Of a stretch of 16,989 bases of DNA, positions 1 to 6,490 are shown piece by piece; the first letter of the stretch is position 1; each line of letters begins with the position of its first letter. The DNA comes from Sedimentisphaerales bacterium (lineage in GTDB: Bacteria; Planctomycetota; Phycisphaerae; Sedimentisphaerales; Anaerobacaceae), in assembly GCA_016933985.1 (NCBI GenBank), contig JAFGTU010000017.1, forward strand, positions 1 through 16,989, in the 5' to 3' direction. Below the pieces are notes generated by a model. That model did no database searches. It saw only the letters and a list, made by a program, of their open reading frames with translations, and was not told the origin of the DNA. Made by a program: the position numbers and the translations under genes.

Positions 1-1
1 C

Positions 2-2473
2 CCGAACAACGGCCCGCGCATCCTGGTTTATGACAGTATGGTCGTCAGAGACGTCAACGACGATACCTACACCAAGTATGACAGCCCCGCTCAGGCGGTT
101 ATCGGTGCGGAGTTCGCTTCCGAGTACAATACGGGCGACCTCGAGGATCAAGACGGCATCGGGGCCATCGGCGAGGACGCACAGGAACACTATCAGTTCG
201 ATATTCCGGAAGGGGTCATTAAGACACTCAAGGTCAGGATGGAGAACTACATAGTCACACATTGGGTCTATCCCCCATACGCAGGGTGGTACGTCTATAC
301 ATCGAATGCTGCGGGCGACAATCTGCACCTTGTAGGCGACTGTGTTCCAGCCGAAGGCGGCGGCGGCGAGGCCCCCTCGCCCGATTGCTGGTTCATTTCC
401 GATGATGCGGCCGTTCTGGCGGATCTGACGCCCGGCGGAACGAACTACATCAAGCTCGTCTCTCATGACGTCGAGGACGACGGCTTCGGGCAGGACTGGC
501 TGACCTTCAACGATATCGAGGTTATCGTCGAATATGGAATCGACCCGAACAGGGACCATATTGGCAGGTACTACGTCAAGTTCGAGCTTTCGCAATTGCC
601 CGCTGATTCCGAGGTCGATTCGGCTACGCTTAATATTTATGTTGCTGATGCGAACGTCGATGCGGTCGGTCAGATCAACCTTGTTGATGCTGCGCCCGGG
701 CCGGGCAGCAGCGGCTACGAGGTATATGCAGTCGAGGACGCCGGGTATTCCAGCATGGCCAACCCGCTCAAGACCTTCGCCGCCGACAGCACGGGGGCGA
801 AACAGATCAATGTCAAGGCGGCTCTTGAGGATGCAGTCGAAAACGAGGTCGGCCAAATCGCTTTTCTTATTACCGAAGAGGGAGAAGACGGCTTGTTCGC
901 AATCGACGCCAACGACGGCGTGAATCCGCCTCGGCTCGATGTATATCTGAAATCCGAACTGAGCGCCGGCCTTGCCAGGTGGTGGGTGCTGCCCGGCGAC
1001 TATGGGGACTACAGGTTGCGCGTTCTGGCCGAGAATGATGTCGGGGCGACGGGACTGTCCGATATAGTCGTCGTCAATATTTACGACCCCAATCTGCCGG
1101 TCGTTAATAACATAGAGTGCATGATCGGCTCGACTTGGCAGGACTGCCGAAACGCCCGGTACGGCGACACCATCCAGCGGATTCGAATCGGCGCGGCCGA
1201 CCTGCAGGAGACTCCGAGTGTGCGGCTGACGGTCAGAAATGTACCCGACGACTGCAACTTTGTGGATGAGCAGCTTGCCTACGACGCGGGTTATTTCTCG
1301 CACGAGACGAATCTGGATGTGGTCGATTCGGGCCAGTGGCAGGTCAAGGTCGTTGCCGCCGACTCCGACGGCAACACCGATACCGAGATCGTTACCTGGA
1401 ACATACCCTGGGGCTGGCTGACCAGCATTATCGTCGCTCCGACGAGCGACATTATCGTGCCCAAGAGCAGCAGCTTCACAGTGCAGATGTCGGCCCAATG
1501 TCACGATGCCGAGTGCCCACAGGCGAAGGGCGGTATCTTTTTGAATAAATCGGTGCAGTTGAAGTACGACGACGCCACCGCCGAGGACTTCGGCCAAATC
1601 GGCGATGCGGAAAGCCTGGTCGCGATTGAGCTGACGCCGGAAAGCTATCCGGCGCAGTTGAAGACCGCCCGCTTCTACATCTGGGACACGACGACTTATC
1701 CATTTGAGCTGCATGTCTGGGATGATGACGGCTCCCTCGGCGAGCCTCAGACGGAGCTGATAGTTCCGTTCGTTGTTGATCCTGTCGTCCCTTCGACGCG
1801 CGATGCGAGTGTCGCCTGGTTTGACATCGATTTGTCCTCTTACAACGTGGTTATTGAGGGCGGCAGCTTTTACATCGGCTGGCGACAGATTGTCGGCACC
1901 AAAAACAACCAGGTCGGCTTCGATATGAACGGCTACGTCGGGAAACGCACCTGGGGTTATCTCGAAATGCTTGGAGGCTGGTTCAAGTTCGAGGATTGGG
2001 ACTGGCTACTCCCAGAACTGAAGGGAAATATCATGATACGCGCGATCATGGGGGAACCGGGCGGATATGAGGGAATCCTGCCGTCGACTGTTGGCCCAGC
2101 CCCATTCTACACGCTTGACGACCATCCATATCCCTGCCCGGATATGGATGCCGGCGATACCTGCAACATGGAATTCCAGGTGAATGCCGTCGGGGCGGTC
2201 GGCCGCAAGGCCAAGTTTTACGCCAGTGCGGAGGCACCCTACAGTTACGACCTTTCCGAATCGGTGCAAGTCACGATTACAGCCTCCCAAACCCCCTGTG
2301 ACGCCGCGAATTTGAACGCCGTTTATCCTGTCGATTACCGCGATTTCGCCGTTCTGGGAAATCAGTGGCGGCAAACGCCCGATATCCTCATCGCCGACAT
2401 CAATAACGACGGCAGCGTAGACTTCAAAGACGTCGCGCAGCTTGCCGACTATTGGCTAAGCGCCTGCCAATAG
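2..2473 (+). CDS. Large secreted multidomain protein with C-terminal dockerin (5'-truncated)
   Basis: The reading frame is open to the left edge and the residues before the methionine at 38 (PNNGPRILVYDS) continue the fold, so the gene begins outside the window. At about 541-950 lies a DNRLRE-like beta domain (motif RYYVKFELSQLPADSEVDSATLNIYV, split here as RYYVKFELS then SATLNIYV), of the type found in secreted carbohydrate-active proteins. About 990-1430 looks like an immunoglobulin-like segment. About 1555-2060 holds a domain with the pattern DDATAEDFG, YPAQLKTARFYIW and GGSFYIGWRQ that often sits near the C-terminus of secreted bacterial enzymes. A dockerin repeat closes the protein. No catalytic domain is visible in the part present; it would have to lie upstream. 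Role inferred: extracellular or surface-bound polymer binding or degradation. Coding status is secure; function is not. Confidence 0.85.
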   Translation, partial: PNNGPRILVYDSMVVRDVNDDTYTKYDSPAQAVIGAEFASEYNTGDLEDQDGIGAIGEDAQEHYQFDIPEGVIKTLKVRMENYIVTHWVYPPYAGWYVYTSNAAGDNLHLVGDCVPAEGGGGEAPSPDCWFISDDAAVLADLTPGGTNYIKLVSHDVEDDGFGQDWLTFNDIEVIVEYGIDPNRDHIGRYYVKFELSQLPADSEVDSATLNIYVADANVDAVGQINLVDAAPGPGSSGYEVYAVEDAGYSSMANPLKTFAADSTGAKQINVKAALEDAVENEVGQIAFLITEEGEDGLFAIDANDGVNPPRLDVYLKSELSAGLARWWVLPGDYGDYRLRVLAENDVGATGLSDIVVVNIYDPNLPVVNNIECMIGSTWQDCRNARYGDTIQRIRIGAADLQETPSVRLTVRNVPDDCNFVDEQLAYDAGYFSHETNLDVVDSGQWQVKVVAADSDGNTDTEIVTWNIPWGWLTSIIVAPTSDIIVPKSSSFTVQMSAQCHDAECPQAKGGIFLNKSVQLKYDDATAEDFGQIGDAESLVAIELTPESYPAQLKTARFYIWDTTTYPFELHVWDDDGSLGEPQTELIVPFVVDPVVPSTRDASVAWFDIDLSSYNVVIEGGSFYIGWRQIVGTKNNQVGFDMNGYVGKRTWGYLEMLGGWFKFEDWDWLLPELKGNIMIRAIMGEPGGYEGILPSTVGPAPFYTLDDHPYPCPDMDAGDTCNMEFQVNAVGAVGRKAKFYASAEAPYSYDLSESVQVTITASQTPCDAANLNAVYPVDYRDFAVLGNQWRQTPDILIADINNDGSVDFKDVAQLADYWLSACQ
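2299..2470 (+). other. Dockerin type I-like C-terminal domain
   Basis: This part of the large protein carries one canonical calcium loop at 2396-2431, reading DINNDGSVDFKD (D-x-N-x-D-G-x-x-D-x-x-D), followed by VAQLADYWLSACQ. The preceding half (LNAVYPVDYRDFAVLGNQW) keeps the helix pattern of a second repeat but has lost the DxNxDG residues. Two-repeat modules of this style end many secreted proteins of Phycisphaerae. In clostridia dockerins bind cohesins; no cohesin is visible here, so the binding partner is unknown. Confidence 0.8.
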
Positions 2474-2542
2474 CCCGCCACCACTGCCTTTGGTCCTTTG
2501 CCCCTTGGTCTTGGCGGCAACATCTACTCCACGTCATTTGCT

Positions 2543-2571
2543 TTGACAGGCCGATTCGCTGCGAGTATCAT
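2543..2571 (+). promoter_or_regulatory. Sigma-70-type promoter for waaA
   Basis: TTGACA at 2543-2548 is followed after exactly 17 bases by TATCAT at 2566-2571, matching the consensus at 11 of 12 positions. Initiation would be expected near 2578, leaving a leader of about 20 bases before the waaA start. It lies in the 125-base gap after the dockerin gene, which suggests waaA is transcribed on its own. Seen by eye only; no expression data. Confidence 0.65.
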
Positions 2572-2598
2572 TGCGCAACTGACTTGCACAGATAACCG

Positions 2599-3906
2599 AT
2601 GAGAATCATAATCGATATTTTATACCTGTTAGCCGTCGTAGTCGTCGCCCCGGTGGCCCTGTACCGCCTTATCCGGCACAATCGCTATCGCGCCGGCTGG
2701 GCGCAGCGCCTCGGAAGAATCTCCCGAAGAAATCCAGCCAAAAAGTGCTTATGGCTCCACGCCGTCAGCGTGGGAGAGGTCAACGCGGCAACGACCGTCC
2801 TCGATGAGCTTGAACGCAGATTCGGCGATTATGAAATTGTTGTCAGCACAACGACCGATACCGGCTTTGCCCGCGCGACGGCCGTCTTCGGGGATCGCTT
2901 CGATGTATTCTACTTTCCATTCGATTTTTCCTGGATAATGAGCCGGGCTTTTGGCAACATCCGCCCGAACCTGTGCCTGCTGATGGAGCTTGAGGTCTGG
3001 CCTAACTTTGTCCGCATCGCAAAAAGGCTCGGCGTCCCAGTCGTGGTCGTCAACGGCCGAATCAGCGACAGGAGCTTCAGGAGCTACAGCAGGATTCGCC
3101 CGCTCATCAAGACAGTGTTTTCGAAGGTTACGCTCGCCCTCGCCCAGACCGACGAATACGCCCGCCGATTCACCCGGCTCGGCTGCAAGAACGTCATCGT
3201 CTCAGGTTCGCTCAAGTACGACACGGCCCAAACGCAGGACAAAGTCGAAGGCGCAGATGTCGTCGCAAAGGAGCTCGGCATAGCCGACGAGCGTCTGTGG
3301 GTCCTCGGCGGCACGGGCAACGACGAGGAGGCATTGTTGCTCGACGTCTATCAGCAATTAAAGCATGATGGCCGCTTCGCCGACCTGCGTCTGGTCGTCG
3401 TACCCCGCAAACCGGAAAGATTCGACGAAGTCGCGCAACTAATACAAAACCGCGGCCTCAACCTGATCCGCTATAGCCGGCTAAAGGAATCCGTGGAAGA
3501 TGAATCGATAATCAACTATCAATTATCAATCGACACAGTTATCCTCGGCGACACAATGGGCGACCTGAGGAAATTCTATTCCCTGGCTACGATTATCTTC
3601 GTGGGTCGGTCGCTCGTGCCGATGGGCGGGTCGGATATGATGGAAGCCGCGGCTTTGGGCAAGTGCACCATTTTTGGCCCCCACGCATTCAACTTCAAGC
3701 AGACCGTCGATGCCCTGCTGGCCGACAAAGGCGCCATTATGGTAAGAGACAAAGACGACCTGCTTAAAGCAATGAAGAAATGCCTGACCGACCCCGGCTA
3801 CGCCCAAAACATAGCCCAAAACGGCAGAAGAGTAATCATCAAGAACCAGGGCGCAACACAAAAAACAAGCCAAGAAATCACGAAGATTCTAAACTCTGCG
3901 CTCTGA
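2599..3906 (+). CDS. waaA: 3-deoxy-D-manno-octulosonic acid (Kdo) transferase
   Basis: Inner-membrane-associated glycosyltransferase that moves Kdo from CMP-Kdo to lipid A precursor, the first step of LPS core assembly. The 435-residue protein has the family length. A hydrophobic anchor covers residues 3-22. The catalytic glutamate region LWLHAVSVGE puts E60 where the family base lies. Other family marks are FYFPFDFSW (104-112), LMELEVWPNF (128-137), SGSLKYD (202-208), VPRKPERF (268-275), GDTMGDL (317-323) and GGSDMMEAAALGK with IFGPHAFNF (343-366). The usual STH/W-x-GE stretch reads GGTGNDEE (237-244), a variant. Residues 305-311 (INYQLSI) are encoded by a heptanucleotide tandem repeat lying in a linker. 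The ATG has no clear Shine-Dalgarno sequence. The gene converges on the methyltransferase gene with 17 bases between stops. It implies the organism makes LPS. Confidence 0.93.
   Translation: MRIIIDILYLLAVVVVAPVALYRLIRHNRYRAGWAQRLGRISRRNPAKKCLWLHAVSVGEVNAATTVLDELERRFGDYEIVVSTTTDTGFARATAVFGDRFDVFYFPFDFSWIMSRAFGNIRPNLCLLMELEVWPNFVRIAKRLGVPVVVVNGRISDRSFRSYSRIRPLIKTVFSKVTLALAQTDEYARRFTRLGCKNVIVSGSLKYDTAQTQDKVEGADVVAKELGIADERLWVLGGTGNDEEALLLDVYQQLKHDGRFADLRLVVVPRKPERFDEVAQLIQNRGLNLIRYSRLKESVEDESIINYQLSIDTVILGDTMGDLRKFYSLATIIFVGRSLVPMGGSDMMEAAALGKCTIFGPHAFNFKQTVDALLADKGAIMVRDKDDLLKAMKKCLTDPGYAQNIAQNGRRVIIKNQGATQKTSQEITKILNSAL
3511..3531 (+). repeat. Heptanucleotide tandem repeat inside waaA
   Basis: Three consecutive 7-base units, ATCAACT, ATCAATT and ATCAATC, lie here in frame with waaA. 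Three units make 21 bases, exactly seven codons, so the array adds residues without shifting the frame. It is much AT-richer than the surrounding gene. It resembles the short tandemly repeated heptamers (STRR) described in cyanobacteria; whether it belongs to a dispersed family here is inference. Confidence 0.6.
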
Positions 3907-3923
3907 AGTGGATTATAGAATTG

Positions 3924-4826
3924 TCACGTCCGCAATGTCTTTGCCGCTGCTGCAATATGTTGCGGGGTTGTTCCGCAGCAGCCGCCTATTATCGTGATTC
4001 CGGCGGCGTGTATTTTCTTGACTGCGACGGCGAATTCTTCGGGCGATACTCGATAGACCGCCTCTCCTTCGACTAATTCGGGTTTTCCGGCATTCGGCTC
4101 GGCGAAGACTATGGTCTCATCCGATGTGGACTTCGCCGCTGCGACCAGCTTTTGGGCCAGTTGGACGTATTCATCGAGAGTGGCCGTGCCGCAATTGAAG
4201 CCGACCGCATCTGCCCCGGCGGCGAGCATCTTGGCGACCGCTGATTCGACATCGACGCCCATCATCGTCCTGAAGTCGTCGCCAGCCCTATCGAACGACA
4301 TCGACGCAAATACAGGCAGATCCCCTGCGACGGATTTTGCCGCCTCAATCGCAATTCGCACCTCGTCGAGCGCCGTCATCGTCTCGACGATAAGGCCATC
4401 GACACCGCCAGCCAGAAGGGCCCTGGACTGCTTGGCAAATGCCTCTTCAAGCTCATCGGCCTTTAGCGTCCCCAAAGGCTCCAAGAAGTCGCCGCTCGGC
4501 CCGATATCGCCAAGTACGTATCGTTCCTCGCCCGCCGCCCGCCTAGCCGCCTCGGCGCCCGCGCGGTTTATCGCGGCGACCTGCCCGCCAAGCCCGTGCC
4601 GACCCAAAGCATATCTATTGGCGCCGAACGTATTCGTAATGACCGCATCGCTGCCCGCATCCAGATACGCACGGTGCACTTCGCATACGACCTCCGGCGA
4701 CCGGACGTTCAGGTAATCGGTGCACGTACCGCTCTCGACTCCGCGCGCGAATAACTGCGTGCCCATAGCGCCGTCCAAGACGAATACACCGTGCTTAATG
4801 TGCTCTCGAAGGCTAATCTTTGCCAT
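3924..4826 (-). CDS. Homocysteine S-methyltransferase-family protein (stand-alone domain)
   Basis: A 300-residue TIM barrel matching the N-terminal homocysteine-binding domain of MetH and the BHMT family. It carries the three zinc-binding cysteines: C212 in GFNCG and C283/C284 in GGCCGTTPQHI. Other marks are VLDGAMGTQL (16-25), ITNTFGANR (63-71), GDIGPSG (106-112), IVETMTALDE (146-155) and FAEPNAGKP (241-249). Established role of the family: transfer of a methyl group to the zinc-bound thiolate of homocysteine or a related thiol. The folate, cobalamin and activation domains of full MetH are absent, so the methyl donor is open: it may work with separately encoded domains or use a betaine- or S-methylmethionine-type donor. 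The ATG has no clear Shine-Dalgarno sequence. It lies 84 bases downstream of the lipoprotein gene on the same strand and may share its transcript. Confidence 0.88.
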   Translation of the reverse strand: MAKISLREHIKHGVFVLDGAMGTQLFARGVESGTCTDYLNVRSPEVVCEVHRAYLDAGSDAVITNTFGANRYALGRHGLGGQVAAINRAGAEAARRAAGEERYVLGDIGPSGDFLEPLGTLKADELEEAFAKQSRALLAGGVDGLIVETMTALDEVRIAIEAAKSVAGDLPVFASMSFDRAGDDFRTMMGVDVESAVAKMLAAGADAVGFNCGTATLDEYVQLAQKLVAAAKSTSDETIVFAEPNAGKPELVEGEAVYRVSPEEFAVAVKKIHAAGITIIGGCCGTTPQHIAAAAKTLRT

Positions 4827-4838
4827 ACGTCAATAAGG

Positions 4839-4870
4839 TTTTGAGTTTTAAGTTTTAAGTTCTGAGTTTT
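4839..4870 (-). repeat. Heptanucleotide tandem repeat before the methyltransferase gene
   Basis: Read on the plus strand, four 7-base units follow one another, TTTTGAG, TTTTAAG, TTTTAAG and TTCTGAG, with a partial TTTT. The array fills part of the 84-base gap between the lipoprotein gene and the methyltransferase gene, ending 12 bases before the latter's start codon, so it would lie in the leader of any read-through transcript. It shares the 7-base period, but not the sequence, of the array inside waaA. Confidence 0.6.
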
Positions 4871-4910
4871 GGCTGCCGTCCTTTGGCCGCGTCAAGTCAA
4901 TCCGTATCAT

Positions 4911-5777
4911 CTACTGCGGCTGCTCAAGCCATTCGCCGTTGACGATTACATAAACATGCTCGAAGCGTCCGGGCTGCGGCTGGAACAGGGCCTCCAACTG
5001 CTTTTCGTTGAAGCTCATCGGTTTGACGGATTTCAGGTTGATCCTGACCGAATCGTCCCTGCCCCCCAAGCCACGCTTGACAACCTTTATATAATTCGGG
5101 ACTTTGAATCCTTCGGCGGCTTCCTCGTAATTGTCCAGCTCGGCGGCGACGGCCACCCGCCCGAGCTCGTCGTAATACTCGATCTTTCGCACTAAATAAT
5201 CGCAACTACACACGTATATCCGTTTACTGATTAAGCCTTCTGTGTCGCGCCTTGTAAGTATGTCGTAAGGTCCTTTGTTCGTCAAAGACCAGCCGCCCCG
5301 CTCGGGTTCATCGCCGCCCGGGGCAATAATGCCGACCGCCTCGAGCACGATTCTTGGGTTCAGTATCAGCGTCTGAACCTTGTCCCCGTCCGACCATCGG
5401 CCGCGCCAGTAACTGCTGATCTTGGGCCTTATCGCGAGCCAGAATTCATCCCTGTTCGCCCCGAGTATTACGCCCCGCGGGTCAAAGGCGACGTCGCCGT
5501 GCAGCGAGATTTCAGAAGGAGGATTCATCCACAGCCTAACAGGAAACGCTTCTTTTTCCGGCTTGCGCTTATCCTCGATATAATACTCCAATCGGCACGT
5601 GCCCGTCGCCTTCATCGGGGCGGCCTTTTGAGCCTGCGATCCCAGCGCGCGAGTCGCCTCGCCCGCCGAGCTTTTGCCCGCACAAATCGGCAACGGCTTG
5701 CGAAGCCCGCCCTTGCACCCGCCGAGAACGACCACCGACGAGATAATCGCTATAACAACTCTACCTGATATCCGCAT
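4911..5777 (-). CDS. Predicted lipoprotein, LolA/LolB-like beta fold suspected
   Basis: The 288-residue product begins with a lipoprotein signal: MRISGR, a hydrophobic run, then lipobox LGGC with C21 as the lipidation site. The mature part is rich in beta-strand pattern, with SYWRGRWSDGD, ILNPRIVLEAVGII and VRKIEYYDELGRVAVAAELDNY, and keeps a tail EHVYVIVNGEWLEQPQ. The style of strands ending in tyrosine/tryptophan and an internal helix recalls LolA/LolB-type carriers, but I see no diagnostic motif and do not assign the family. I start it at ATG 5777, which gives a normal signal peptide; this start overlaps the last 17 bases of the upstream gene, indicating translational coupling. Location inferred: periplasmic face of a membrane. 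Envelope maintenance is a guess from the fold. Confidence 0.75.
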   Translation of the reverse strand: MRISGRVVIAIISSVVVLGGCKGGLRKPLPICAGKSSAGEATRALGSQAQKAAPMKATGTCRLEYYIEDKRKPEKEAFPVRLWMNPPSEISLHGDVAFDPRGVILGANRDEFWLAIRPKISSYWRGRWSDGDKVQTLILNPRIVLEAVGIIAPGGDEPERGGWSLTNKGPYDILTRRDTEGLISKRIYVCSCDYLVRKIEYYDELGRVAVAAELDNYEEAAEGFKVPNYIKVVKRGLGGRDDSVRINLKSVKPMSFNEKQLEALFQPQPGRFEHVYVIVNGEWLEQPQ

Positions 5778-6252
5778 GCAATATCTGCCCAATCTGCGAG
5801 GACAACTGCTCTATCTGCTCTTCGTCGAGGTGCGGATTGACCACTTCAGCGAAGGCGCCCTCGCCGACAATTCTAAGCCGCCATATTTCCCGCCCGTTCT
5901 CGGTCTTTGTGGCATCGTATTTCAAGAGCCTCTTTCGCATCAGTATCAGCGCGAGGACGAAGCGGAAATTGACTTTCTCCTGCTCGGTCTCCTCAGCCAG
6001 TCGCTCGAAGAACGCCATGAGCATCTCGTCATCGACGAACAATTGCTTCTTCTCGTCGGGCCTAGGCAGCCTGCTTTTCCAGTGGCAGAAGACCTGCGGC
6101 TTCTCGCTGTCCCAGAATTCGGCGCAGAAATCGCGTCTCTGCAGCCCTTCCTCGGTCGCCACTAAAGCGCCGATGTATTCCTGACCCGGCTCTATGGGCT
6201 TGCCGCTGCCGAAGCATTGGCCCAACGGTTTATCTATTTCCCAGTTATCCAT
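5761..6252 (-). CDS. Conserved small cysteine-containing protein of unknown function
   Basis: A 163-residue cytoplasmic-type protein with no signal or membrane segment. The first third holds GQCFGSGKPIEPGQEY, DFCAEFW and QVFCHW, giving C13, C43, C56 and H57 as possible metal ligands arranged like a small treble-clef or zinc-ribbon fold. The middle (DEKKQLFVDDEMLMAFFERL, split as DEKKQLFVDD and EMLMAFFERL) and VNFRFVLALILMRKRLLKY look helical and strongly constrained. I recall proteins of this style from planctomycete genomes but know no function. The ATG is preceded by AAAAGGCAGA, a good ribosome site. The stop lies 17 bases inside the lipoprotein gene, so the two are almost certainly one transcription unit. 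It is divergent from the GH32 gene. Confidence 0.8.
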   Translation of the reverse strand: MDNWEIDKPLGQCFGSGKPIEPGQEYIGALVATEEGLQRRDFCAEFWDSEKPQVFCHWKSRLPRPDEKKQLFVDDEMLMAFFERLAEETEQEKVNFRFVLALILMRKRLLKYDATKTENGREIWRLRIVGEGAFAEVVNPHLDEEQIEQLSSQIGQILHADIR

Positions 6253-6260
6253 TCTGCCTT

Positions 6261-6343
6261 TTATGCATTACGCTGCGAAAATTCAAACCAATAACTCGTG
6301 CGGCTTATGCTACCATACCGCAGACCCTTATGCCAGCTTATGC
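6261..6343 (+). promoter_or_regulatory. Four TTATGC direct repeats in the divergent intergenic region
   Basis: In the 238-base gap between the minus-strand group and the GH32 gene, TTATGC occurs at 6261, 6305, 6328 and 6338; the last three are extended to CTTATGC. Start-to-start distances are 44, 23 and 10 bases, close to whole turns of the helix. This looks like a set of regulator half-sites for one or both divergent genes. A weak promoter for the GH32 gene may be CTTTCA at 6441 and TATAAC at 6464 (17-base spacing). No regulator gene is adjacent. Confidence 0.35.
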
Positions 6344-6490
6344 AAGGCTTTTTTGTGCGGCCCGGGATCACTTGGCGTGTTTTTGCCTTGGCGCCAGGCG
6401 GTGAAAGGACTTTACCGCAGTGTTTCTATGGTGTTAAATGCTTTCAATGCTGAATCAACGCGATATAACGGATTTGCGAAAGGAAGCCGG

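Noticed and set aside
2475..2517. Inverted repeat CCGCCA/TGGCGG after the dockerin gene, considered as a terminator
   Set aside because: Six-base arms with a 31-base loop and no T tract; not convincing.
4111..4716. Long plus-strand open frame opposite the methyltransferase gene
   Set aside because: Low-complexity Ser/Ala/Pro-rich translation typical of the antisense of a GC-rich gene; the minus-strand product has full family motifs.
5778..5792. TTG start for the lipoprotein gene
   Set aside because: ATG 5777 gives a standard signal peptide; the extra five residues add nothing.
6389..6396. TGGCGCCA palindrome before the GH32 gene
   Set aside because: Only 8 bp, arms do not extend; too short to call an operator.
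6194..6490. In-frame N-terminal extension of the GH32 gene
   Set aside because: It would overlap the divergent gene, has no ribosome site, and would bury the lipoprotein signal that begins cleanly at 6491.
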